From Hansfordia pulvinata (Eukaryota; Ascomycota; Sordariomycetes; Xylariales): a stretch of 64,000 bases of DNA. The notes below the pieces were generated by a model. That model was given only the letters and a program-made list of their open reading frames with translations, was not told the DNA's origin and did not search any database. The translations under genes were made by a program, and so were the position numbers. Every line of letters starts with the position of its first letter. Positions within the stretch are counted from its first letter, which is position 1. The stretch lies in assembly GCA_006538405.1 (NCBI GenBank), contig BJKQ01000011.1, positions 621,501 through 685,500 of the forward strand, written 5' to 3'. This document shows positions 51,401 to 60,569 of the stretch, piece after piece.

Positions 51401-52805
51401 ACGGCGGTTGTGCGTCGGCCACGCGCGTCGGCACGTACTTTCGACGTAACTGCCTGTCTCTGCCTGGGACAGCCGGGGCTAGGCCGTGTCGGGCAGCAGC
51501 TTGGAGCGGCCCCCCCTGAGACGATTCCTTTGACATTCCATTCGCATCCCTCCGGGCCCGACTGGCGCAGACTAGCGGCCCCCCTGTGTCCCTCTGCCCT
51601 CTACAGCTCCCCCTGCAGGAGGTTGGCGGCCGTAGCGGCCCTCCAGTACCTTAGGTACTCGTGGAGGCACTCGCACAGTCGCCGTCCGTCGTCAGCCAGC
51701 CAGGGCTCGCGCTTTGGAGGGCGCAGAGAGGAGTGAGAGGGCGACGAAGCCCGTGGAGCCCCGTGGGACCCGTGGAGCCGGCCACCCGTACCCCTGTCTC
51801 TCTCGTCTTACGCAGCACGCCGTCGCGTACGAGTACAGTGCTGAGTGCGGACCGAAATGCATACGAGTACTCGCACACAGCACGGGTCCTTCAGACGAGC
51901 AGCTGGGCGAGTGAGGGTGTGGTGATTCCTGATAGTAATATTGGGGGATTTTTGTGTGCTGTATTACTCGTGCGTACACCACTCGCCTACTTGTCTTTCT
52001 GGTGGTGGTACTAGCTCAAGGTAGATAGGCGAGCTTCGCATGTATCCCCTGGTTCCAGCATCTTCCTCTCAGGTACTTCCGGTACAGCCTTTCGGAGCTG
52101 GTACTGCCCATGGGCCACCGCCTTCGCGGGCTGCTGGAGGTGAGGCGGAGGCAACCTGCTGGGCGCGGCATGTACTCGTAGCCCGGCGCTCACGCATGTA
52201 CGGTGCCTGCACGAGCAGAGGGCGCAGGCGAGGGGTGCAGACACAGCCTTGGCTGATGAGGGCGCCGTGGGTACCGGCCCGGGCTGAGGGTGCCTGGGCT
52301 GAGGTACGAGTAGGCATGTACCTATGTAGGCAAGTACCCCTTGTCAGGGCGGCCCCACGTTGGAGCTTGGGAAGCCTGCACAGTCTCCATCTGGGGGCTT
52401 TTCTTGGAAATCGGCGGCCTGGGACCACGCGGCCCCGCTTTTGTGGCCAAAGGGGCTGTCAAGGGGCCGTAACGTGTCCTCAACATAAAGACCGCCGCCT
52501 GCTCCCGCTCTGCTTTGCCTTCCAGTCCACAATCACCACCACCACCAGCTTCTCTTCATTTCCCACCCACAGAGGCCACCTGTCCTTTTCTACCTTCTCT
52601 TCTACCATCATCCTTGTTGCTTGAGCCCTTTGCGTGCGCCTGTCTTTGTGCCTGCCTGCCTGCCTGCTATTACGAGCCTCCTTCGTATTGCCCAGGCCCA
52701 CCCCCAAAGAGTCACACCACACACCCGACACGCACACGCCCACGCCTCTCCAGTGGCAACACGTCGGCGCACTGCCCACTCTGACTCACCACATCCCCCC
52801 AAGCT

Positions 52806-52823
52806 ATGCCTCGGAATAGGTGA
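52806..52823 (+). promoter_or_regulatory. Possible five-codon upstream ORF in the hacA leader
   Basis: The sole ATG in the 323 bases before the hacA start opens MPRNR and stops. Upstream ORFs in hac1/hacA leaders are known to restrain translation in some fungi. Whether this one is transcribed depends on the unmapped start site. Confidence 0.3.
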
Positions 52824-53128
52824 AGCCCCACGCTGTTGAATATCGTATTGAGGAACTGGGACGGCGCCTCTCTACCCCTACAGCCTTCTCCATATCTATC
52901 GCTGCTATCGGCTCCGCCTGATAGCTCGTTCTCTCTCTCCCTGTATCTTCCATCCTCTCCGCTTGCCCTGCAAAGCCCTGCCTGAGCCACACGAACCCGT
53001 CGTGCCAGCTCTGAGCCTCTTGTAGTAGCTACAGCGTTCAGGTCGAGATTGAGTTCGACAACGCGACTTTTGAAGTCCTCCTATCCCGCCATCTAAGCCT
53101 GCCTCTCAACCCGAGCAGCTCACACACC

Positions 53129-54410
53129 ATGGCATCCACCGACATGGCCTCGATCACGACCACCCCTCAGGTCAAGTTCGAGAACTCGCCTACAGAGTCT
53201 TGTCTGTCGGTCCCCGGCGAATCGTATCCCTCGCTGTTTGACAACGCGCAACCCTCCGCCAATGTCATGACCCCCCTCCGGATCGTGACGGCGCTTCTCC
53301 GATGTTGACGAGGAGGGCACCCCCGCCCCCGAGTCCGGTGACAAGAAGCAGCCTAAGAAGCGGAAGTCCTGGGGCCAAGTCCTGCCTGAGCCCAAGACCA
53401 ACCTGCCCCCAAGGTACGAATCATTCAATCCAAGGCACGCGAACCCTCTTACTGACTGCTTCCAGGAAACGCGCCAAGACTGAAGACGAGAAAGAACAGC
53501 GTCGCGTCGAGCGCGTCCTGCGAAACCGGAGAGCCGCGCAATCTTCGCGAGAGCGCAAGAGGCAAGAAGTCGAGCTCCTCGAGCAGCGGTGTAAGCAGCT
53601 CGAGGATGCCCTCTCCAGTCGGGACAAGACGCTCGAGATGATGATGAGCGAGATGGAAAGGCTCCGCGGAAACGCGAGCCGGAGCGCGTCTCCCCTCGAC
53701 CACCTCGAGTCTGCCGCCCCCTACGCCCTCTCCGAGTCCCTCTACCCGGAAGGTGACAAATCCGACCTTATTGAGGACTTTGTCCTGATGCCCAACTCCA
53801 ACGACACCGTCGACCCCGCGTCCCTGTCTCCCCAGACGACGCCCGCCGACCCCTCCGAGAACAATGACACAGCGAAGGCTGCTCCGTCCGCGGCCCCCAG
53901 CGCTGACGCGACCTCCGACGACTTGGCACAACATCCAGCAGCGGTGTTGTGTGGCCAGCAGTGCCAGTCGAAGGAGAGTCGTCAGCCCTGGGCGGAATCG
54001 CGAATGACGCTGCAGCCAGCGCTGTCTCTCTATCTGCAGTTTCAAACTCTGCTGATGGCCTCATCGGTGATGATATCGGTCTGCCGTCATCCCTTGACTT
54101 TGATACGTGGGGCGTTGAAGACAAGTTCAGCCCTGGAAGCGACCCCGTCAATTTTGAGTACGATCATTTGGCTGGTGACTCTACCCCCGAGTTTCAAGCG
54201 TTCGACTTCGAGCAACTCCTCGGAACCGACGACTCTGGCGCAGCCCTCGGCGCGCCTGCCGGAAACGATGCAATCGACCACGAACCTGAAACCTCGTTCA
54301 GCTTCTTCGACTCTGAGAATCAAGTCTCTTCAGAAACTTTTAACCAGCAGCCCCATACTGGCGCGTCCCTTGAGCGATGCGACGATGGAGTTATTGCGGT
54401 TGGTATCTGA
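53129..54410 (+). CDS. hacA: HacA/Hac1-type bZIP unfolded-protein-response regulator
   Basis: Exons are 53129-53413 and 53466-54410, separated by a normal 52-nt intron; a further 20 nt are removed by Ire1-type splicing (see 53939-53958). The spliced product is ~402 aa. Conserved parts: N-terminal VKFENSPTESCLSVPGESYP, then KKRKSWGQVLPEPKTNLPPR, the basic region RRVERVLRNRRAAQSSRERKR with leucine zipper (VELLEQRCKQLEDAL), and a C-terminus ending GASLERCDDGVIAVGI. HacA activates ER chaperone and secretory genes when ER stress triggers splicing. Unspliced mRNA instead stays open to 54702. The ATG frame and the KKRKSWGQ frame of exon 1 differ by one base: the first ends at a TGA (53303-53305), and the shift must fall between about 53289 and 53302. 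This suggests a sequencing indel, though an unusual decoding event cannot be excluded. Confidence 0.93.
53939..53958 (+). promoter_or_regulatory. 20-nt Ire1-type unconventional intron of hacA
   Basis: Both borders read CCAGCAG (53935-53941 and 53955-53961), fitting the Ire1 loop consensus CNG|CNGN. Cutting after the first CAG of each removes exactly 20 nt. Because of the 7-nt duplication any matching cut pair gives the same product. Removal shifts the frame from the one ending at 54702 to the one ending at 54410, whose tail GASLERCDDG is the HacA C-terminus. There are no GT/AG ends. Confidence 0.92.
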
Positions 54411-55215
54411 GGGATGCGATGACCGGAGCGAGAAGCTGGCCAGTGGGTCCCCAGGTATCGTGGGAGATCATAGTCGTTCCGCGCAGACGTGGCCGGACGG
54501 CACCAGTTTACCGTCGAAAGAGGTATTGCTCACGTTGTTGTGGGCGATACGGGTTGAGGAACGGAAGTTATTAATGTCATATTCTTCTTCGAGTGAGGAG
54601 CAGTTTTACAGCTCCCCGCTTCGGTCGGCTCCTCGCCCCGGATCATCAGGCGTCCTTCACCCTGTCAAGGCACCTTCCGTCAAACAAAACATTGTACACT
54701 AAAATCATAACGAGAGGGTTGGGGCTGCGCTGCCCAAGAGGCAGCCAGCATTTTCGGTTTGTCTTTGTACCAGCATCAGGCGAAACGGTTGGGGAAGCAG
54801 AGGGAAATTTCCCTACTGTCAAGGTTCTGGTTGGAGTCGGGAAAGGATGGCGGCCAATGATTGTATGAAGCAACGCGCCCGCGAGCCAGAGGATTGTATA
54901 CCAAAATCACATCCATATGAATCAAGAACAACCACATGAACAACACTTATGACGATGTTCCTCAATACGTGCCCGCTCTGATACTTTCGGAAAATGGTCA
55001 TTGTAGCTGAAGCTGGATCTGGCGGTGGTGCGACTCGCACTGCAGCCGATTGCACAAATGCTTACAACCGTCCCACGGGCCCTCACCTTTGTTGGAAACG
55101 GCTGCGTATTGGCGCGAAAAAAGAAAAAGGTTGAAAACTTTGACTACGCCCACATGTCACGTCGAAACACCAAGCGACGCGAATGATTTTCGGGTTGGCA
55201 AAATGCAAAAGGTTG
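54411..55215. other. 3' flank of hacA and tRNA downstream region
   Basis: The alternative unspliced hacA frame runs to 54702. Beyond that there is no gene up to the tRNA. Confidence 0.5.
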
Positions 55216-55307
55216 GGCCCGAACCCGGGCTCGAACCGGGGACCACTCGCAAATTGAACTCAGGCGTTTATCCCTAAGCGAGTATCATACCGCTAGACCA
55301 TCCGGGC
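55216..55307 (-). tRNA. tRNA-Pro (AGG anticodon) with intron
   Basis: On the minus strand the acceptor stem GCCCGGA pairs with TTCGGGC. The D arm starts TGGTCTAGCGGTATGAT. Anticodon stem CTCGC/GCGAG flanks loop TTAGGG plus an intron of about 20 nt inserted after position 37, before the final loop base. The T arm is CCCGG-TTCGAGC-CCGGG. Anticodon AGG reads proline codons CCU (CCC by inosine). The genomic bases following the acceptor are CCA-like. Confidence 0.92.
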
Positions 55308-56282
55308 GACTGATTCGAATTGCTACGAACTCGAATCTGTTGTGTGACAGACGATTGCTTCGAGGTGTTTCTATACACGACATGGCCGTCTTCTTGGTAA
55401 ACCATTCATACGTGAGGCATACCATGTCCAGCTCGATTTGTGCTATTTAACACAAGACATGGACGATAATTGGGAAAAGAAGACGATAAGAAGTAGCAAC
55501 GCTTGTGGTTTTGCGCATGAATCTGGTAGTGCCACGGGCCGTTTACACATCTGTTCGCGTGCAGCTTCGCCGACTATCCTCTCGCTCAGGGATGCATCGG
55601 TTCGCTCAACGACCTGGCTGACACATTGTGACCTCCCTCCCTCCAGCTCTAGGTAAGTGTTCTTACCGCTCTTTGCCTCTGAACACTTATATCGTATGTG
55701 TTGGTCGATAGTTCGATGCTTGTTCCTGTGAGTTCTCGTTGTAGGATTAATGTTAGTCACCCTCTGTTCAGTAGAATGGTTCTTTGTTAGAGGCTTCCCT
55801 GCTTCCACGAGAACCTCTAGCTTGCTGGCTGTAGCCGTCTCCTGTTCCGCTGAAATCGCTCCCTCGAACGAAGAAGACAAGCGGCACCTCGTGGTGCCGT
55901 GTTCACTCGTCTCTCGACCCTTGAACAACCATGCGTGCCGTTCACCGGGTGGTTTCGCGAGCTGGATTGCTACTTATTGTACTGGCCGTCGGGGTGAGAG
56001 TCGAAAAGGTCCTAGAGGCAAGCACAGCCGTAACAGCTCACTCGAGAACCGCTCAACACCTCTTCGCCGACACCGACACAGATTTAGTCATACAGGAAAC
56101 CGTGCTACGGCATTCCCTTTCCCCGTCTCGACACCACAGACCTCGAGAAGATAAAGAATCAGAGCCTCAAAGAGAGAAAACACAAGAAAAGAACCAAAAG
56201 CTCAGCCCCTGAGTCTCTTCTTCCCCGATATAGACACAAACATACACAAACACCCTCCCCATCTCTTGGAATAAAAACAACA
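55308..56282. other. Intergenic between tRNA-Pro and the 543-aa gene
   Basis: No firm gene. A 93-codon plus frame at 55931-56212 starts with a hydrophobic MRAVHRVVSRAGLLLIVLAV and ends 70 bp before the next gene; it may be leader sequence or a chance frame. A 161-codon minus frame (55443-55928) has no recognisable features. Confidence 0.45.
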
Positions 56283-57914
56283 ATGCCACTTCCGGATTTT
56301 GTCACAGACAGCGCTCTGGACAACCTAGCAGCCGTCCTCCCGGGGCTGGGCCTGGACACGGGCGAGGTGCCGGTGCGCCCCGCGACGTCCGCCGACTACG
56401 ACTGGCTGGGGCCCGGGTTCGCGGGCCGGCGGGGCCTCGGCCGGGGGCCCTTCGACCTGGGGCTGTACAGCCACCGGGCGATCGCGGCGGCCCTGTCCCA
56501 CGACGCCGCCGAAGGCGAGGGCAGGTTCCCCCGGGTGCTCGACCAGCACGCGGTGCGCGACGCGCTGCTCGTGGCCGCGCAGTTCATGGGGGGCTGGGTG
56601 GACAGGCCCTCGGACGAGGAGACGGGCGTCCTGGTTGACCGCCGCCCGGGCGACCGCGACGTAGACTCGGACGAGGAGGCTCGGGAAACCGACTACGGCG
56701 TGCCCGTGGTTGACGGCGACGACAACGACAGCTCCTCCAGCGCCTCGGTGGATGGAGACGACCACGCGGACGAGTTCGAGCGGGACCGCCGCCGGCTCCT
56801 GCCCATGTGCGTGCGGGCGCTGGCGTCCGCGCCGGTCCAGCTCGCGGCGCTGCAGTTTCTGCGGGACTGCTGGATCCCGCTGTTCGCGGACGGGCGCCCG
56901 GCGCCGGATGACCTGGTCCTCTCGATCGTGGAGCGGCTCCGGGCCATGGCCGCGGACGACTCCATCAGTGACTACGTGGGCGTCAGCGACGGCGACGATG
57001 AGGACGGCGATGGCGACTTACCTGACGGCAACCTCAACGGAGACAGCAATGGCAACAGCAACAGCCGCGGAGGCGCCAGGCCCTCGCGCGTGCCACCGCG
57101 GATGAGATGTGCTTTCTCCGAGGACCAGCTGCATGAGAGCCTGGACTTGAACCCGGAGTGCAAAGCGCGGTGGTCACCCGCGCAGCACGTCGAGTTTTTC
57201 GTGAGACAGGCTGCTGGTTATTTGAACATGGCCGGGGTAAGGCTCCCGTTTGCCCTCCGGTCGCCGCACGACCGTGAGCAGGGAGGCGAGAACGACCACC
57301 ATTATGATAATGATGTGTACAAGCTCTGTTTGGGCACGCTCGTGGCTTACGTCAGCCTATTCCGGAGCGCGGCCATGCCGCGCGATCTCCTGAGCAGCCT
57401 GCACGCATTGAGGCAGCAGTCGCGAGAAGAGTTCTGGAGGGGACTCAGATTCCGCCGGTACAGCACGCGCAACCGCCGGCGCAACCACAGCCGCCGGCGC
57501 CGCCCGCGCTACGCCCGCGGCTTCGCGGGCCACAAGATCTGGGCGGCCCTGGGCCACATCGAAGGCTGCGAGGCCGAGCCGAGCACGGGCTACTCCGTCT
57601 TCGAGACGTACCGCGCCGGCCCCGTCTCCTTGCCCGCCTCTGGCAACGGGGTAGGCACGGCGTCGCTGCTCCGGGCCATGCTGGGCCGCGAGGTCGAGTT
57701 GGCACGCGCGCTTGCCGCGGAGCACCGCCTGGGGCGCGCCGACGTCTCGGCCGTCGCCGAGGAGTATGTCGAGTGGGTGCGCCCCGTCTGGGCGCTCGTG
57801 GGGCCCCCGCTCGGCCTCAACTGGAACCTGCGCGCCCAGGGGCATTTCCGCCCGCGGCGTGGCGGCAATACTGGATGGTTCGGCTATGACGATGGCGACG
57901 GTGGTGACGAGTGA
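56283..57914 (+). CDS. Unknown 543-aa protein, single exon
   Basis: A single uninterrupted frame starts in a good context (AACAACAATGCC) and has very strong GC-ending codon bias. There is no signal peptide or membrane helix. The layout is an N-terminal region with repeated Gly/Arg/Leu, an acidic spacer (residues ~125-160, DSDEEARETD and DGDDNDSSSSASVDGDD), a helical block (LLPMCVRALASAPVQLAALQ), a second Asp/Asn/Ser-rich spacer (~235-262), and a C-terminal domain. That domain contains an Arg-rich stretch (RYSTRNRRRNHSRRRRPRY, ~439-457) that could bind nucleic acid or act as a nuclear signal, then VWALVGPPLGLNWNLRAQGH. No family is recognised. Length, bias and start context make it a confident gene of unknown function. 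Confidence 0.8.
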   Translation: MPLPDFVTDSALDNLAAVLPGLGLDTGEVPVRPATSADYDWLGPGFAGRRGLGRGPFDLGLYSHRAIAAALSHDAAEGEGRFPRVLDQHAVRDALLVAAQFMGGWVDRPSDEETGVLVDRRPGDRDVDSDEEARETDYGVPVVDGDDNDSSSSASVDGDDHADEFERDRRRLLPMCVRALASAPVQLAALQFLRDCWIPLFADGRPAPDDLVLSIVERLRAMAADDSISDYVGVSDGDDEDGDGDLPDGNLNGDSNGNSNSRGGARPSRVPPRMRCAFSEDQLHESLDLNPECKARWSPAQHVEFFVRQAAGYLNMAGVRLPFALRSPHDREQGGENDHHYDNDVYKLCLGTLVAYVSLFRSAAMPRDLLSSLHALRQQSREEFWRGLRFRRYSTRNRRRNHSRRRRPRYARGFAGHKIWAALGHIEGCEAEPSTGYSVFETYRAGPVSLPASGNGVGTASLLRAMLGREVELARALAAEHRLGRADVSAVAEEYVEWVRPVWALVGPPLGLNWNLRAQGHFRPRRGGNTGWFGYDDGDGGDE

Positions 57915-59408
57915 GATCAAATAGCCGGTCTGAGTGTTCTAAGACTAAGAGAGGCTGGAGCAGATAGGCAATGCTGTAGCTGAGGGTCCATTACTGTTGA
58001 GTCTGTAAAATCCATTTAGCGTGCGGAAGGGAACAAACAAAACCATAGTTAAGGGCAGAGAAGAGAAGAGAAGAAAAGGCTCAAGCCCATTCACAAGTTG
58101 AATCCTTCCTACAAAATTACCACTATGCGTGTTAGAAGAGTGATACCTCTAAGTGGAACAGTTTCCATGGAAGAGTTGCTAGAGATCATTCAGAAATCAT
58201 TCAGAGGATAAGAAGCTATCCAAAGGACGAGAAGTCATCCAGAACTTGGAAGAGAAATTGATCGAGTGGTTTGAGATGGCAAGTTTAAGTCCCGCCGGGA
58301 GTCCTGGACACCGGGGGGCACGCGTCATTGCCATTTGCGAGCTACCAGGGAGGGGAGGGGGATAGTCACGGCAGCAATCGGTGGCGATGGCCTGCGGATC
58401 GTGTTCGCAGAGAGCTCGCGGCAAAGCTTTGACGCTGTTATGGGTACCGATGGGCCTATTGGTGCCTCTCGCGGACCAACATTAGTAGGCGGCAGCCACA
58501 GTAGCAACAGCCCACGCAATGGCGGCCTTGAAACCGTTGGCTGCTGTGGTTGCGTTGCTGGCGGCTGTGGCGGCTGTGTCATGGCTGTGGCTGCGTTGGC
58601 TCGGGCTGCGGTGGCATCTGCGGCGGTTTTGGGAAGGATCCGGGATCGATTCTGGTCCTTGCACTTCACGGACATGCTTAGCGACGGGCGTGATGCCGGG
58701 GTGATGGTGTGCGGGTGGATGAAGGGCCGGCGGTCGTCTGGTAGTGGTGGTGGTGATGATGATGGTGAAGGGGGAAGTGAGGACGGCGGCGGAGGCAAGA
58801 GCCCCCAAATGAGAAAGCAAAGGCGGAAGTCGGGAGAGGGAAGGAACAGCCGGGCCGGCGCGGCATGAGGCCGTCTGTTCACGCGCGACGAGTTCAGTTC
58901 ATGCGCATCCAATTTTCAACGGTAGAGGTGGTCCCCTTACACAGTTGCGCAAGCCTGCCCCCTTATATCCTGGGCCTCTTATCAGATCCTCAGCTCCCCG
59001 AGCCCTGCCAGGCACCGCAGGCAACCTGGGAATAATATCTCCTCCAGAAGTCAGGACAGCGTTCGTGAGGTGGGCAAGAAGCAAATAGGCAGATGGCGGC
59101 TGGCTTTGTCATCGAATCAACGTCGTCTTCATTTTTCATCCAGCGTCATTAGAAGCTACGGGTATCGGGAAACGTTACAGGTGAAGAAAGACAAAAGGGA
59201 TATTAAAAAGAAATCATCTTAAAAGACTTCCCAACCATCAGCTGTCCCGTCCAAAAGAGGAAAAAAAAAAAAAAACAGGCAGCCAAATGATACTCCTCGC
59301 AGACACTCTCGACCCCCCGCTTGCTCGAAATCGGCACAATCGGCACGTCGAAGAACTCTCGACACACAAGCTCGTAGCCGAAGAAAGACAAAGCTGGCCT
59401 TTTGTTAT
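57915..59408. other. Intergenic; weak overlapping frames only
   Basis: Overlapping frames on both strands cover 58325-58912. A 61-codon plus frame (58519-58704) starts with a hydrophobic helix-like segment (LAAVVALLAAVAAVSWLWLR), which could be a tiny membrane protein but has no other support. Confidence 0.4.
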
Positions 59409-60231
59409 TTATTGCGTCGGCTGGTGGTACGCCTGCGGGGGCATCTGCATGGCGGGCTGGGCTTGGTAGCCCTGGGCGGCGGCGGCGCCCTTCTGCTGCC
59501 GCGTCTTGACCTCGTTGTCGGCCTGCACGAGCGCGCACGGCGTGCACCAGAAGGTCGCGCAGCAGTCGCCGCACCCGTTGCCCTTGATCTCGAACCGCTC
59601 GCGGATCTCTCCGCGCTTCATCATTGCGTATCTGTGGGAGCGCAAAGTCAGCAACCGACGGCTTCCGTTTTGGGTGGTGGTGGTGGTGAAATAGCAAAGA
59701 GGGGGGGGGGGGGGGGGGTGTCAACTTACATCCAACCACAGCCCGTGAAGCAGGCAATCAGTCCGTACACCAGGCAATCGCTGTTCATCAGGTCGGGGTT
59801 CTGCATGCTGGGGTCGCGGATCCTCTCGCTCGTCTTGCCGAGCACTGTCGTTCCGTATTAGCAAAGACATCACACACACCCACACCCCCACTCTCATCTC
59901 TCCATCTCTCTCTTTCTCTAGAGAGCAGCCACGCTCGCTCTCGTTCCTGAGAAACAGCGGGGTGAGATATCGCAAGAAATTCCAGGTTCACTTACAGACG
60001 CAAGGGACACACCACGACAAGCAGCAGCTGTCAATGGGCGCCCAGCTGCACAGGGGCTCCTGCCACTCGCCGCCCTTCTCGCCAAAGGCCGTCGGCCCCA
60101 CGCGCATGGGCTGCTGCGGCTGCGGCTGCTGGGGTTTGGCGTCCACCGAGGGGCCCCCCATGCCGCGGGGTTGCTGCTGGTGGACGGCCTCGGGCGCCTC
60201 GTAGATGGCCTGCTGCATGCCGCCGTCGTAG

Positions 60232-60267
<36 letters not shown>

Positions 60268-60569
60268 GCCGGGGCCGGCGAAGCCTTGTAGACCTGCGGG
60301 GTGCTGTCGTGGGGGGCGAGGACGCTGCCCGAGCCGATGCCTATGCCGCTGCCGGTGCTCTGCGGCGACACGACCGAGGCGTGGGCGTGAGGCCCCGGGG
60401 AGTAGCCCGGCGGCCCGGGGCTGATGGGCTGCTGGTACGGCTGGTAGGGCGACTGGGGGAAGCTCGAGCTCGACTGGTTGGCGTAGAGGTGCTGGGGGTG
60501 CGGCTGCTGCGCGTGGCTGGGCGAGTTGTCGACGGGAATCTTCTCCTGCTGGTCGTGGGTGGCGTCCAT
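59409..60569 (-). CDS. PLAC8-family cysteine-rich protein, 303 aa
   Basis: The three minus-strand exons are 59996-60569, 59730-59844 and 59409-59631, with GTAAGT donors and a TGCTAAT branch in intron 1. Residues ~1-160 are Gln/Pro/Ser-rich and probably disordered, with a run of about ten Gln coded by CAG repeats. The PLAC8 domain follows: EWQEPLCSWAPIDSCCLSWCVPC, then SDCLVYGLIACFTGCGW (hydrophobic Cys segment) and GNGCGDCCATFWCTPCALVQ. The tail is Gln/Pro-rich. PLAC8/PCR proteins are small plasma-membrane-associated Cys-rich proteins linked in plants to metal (Cd, Zn) handling and organ size; fungal members are little studied. Start ATG at 60569 is the first in frame after an upstream region without coding character. 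Intron 2 carries a run of 18 C on the sense strand. Confidence 0.9.
59701..59718. repeat. Homopolymer run of 18 G in intron 2 of the PLAC8 gene
   Basis: The run is C on the sense strand, about ten bases downstream of the donor. Confidence 0.93.

Larger units (their letters stand above)
43901..53128. other. 9-kb gene-free interval with the densest cluster of TACGAGTA octamers
   Basis: No supportable coding gene, tRNA or transposon was found on either strand. It carries 20 exact TACGAGTA/TACTCGTA octamers between 44722 and 52312, including a trio at 45499-45530 with a perfect 14-bp palindrome. It also holds CTGT (44853-44896), ATG/GAT (45630-45668), GGC/GGT (47013-47053), G24 (48412-48435) and GA (48472-48499) simple repeats. 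Frequent GTAGGTA/TACCTAC stretches also occur. The last few hundred bases are the hacA promoter and leader. Confidence 0.55.

Noticed and set aside
58325..58912. Overlapping frames on both strands, including a 61-codon possible membrane peptide
   Set aside because: Both strands are open because of GC content and GGT/GCG repeats; one hydrophobic stretch alone is not enough.
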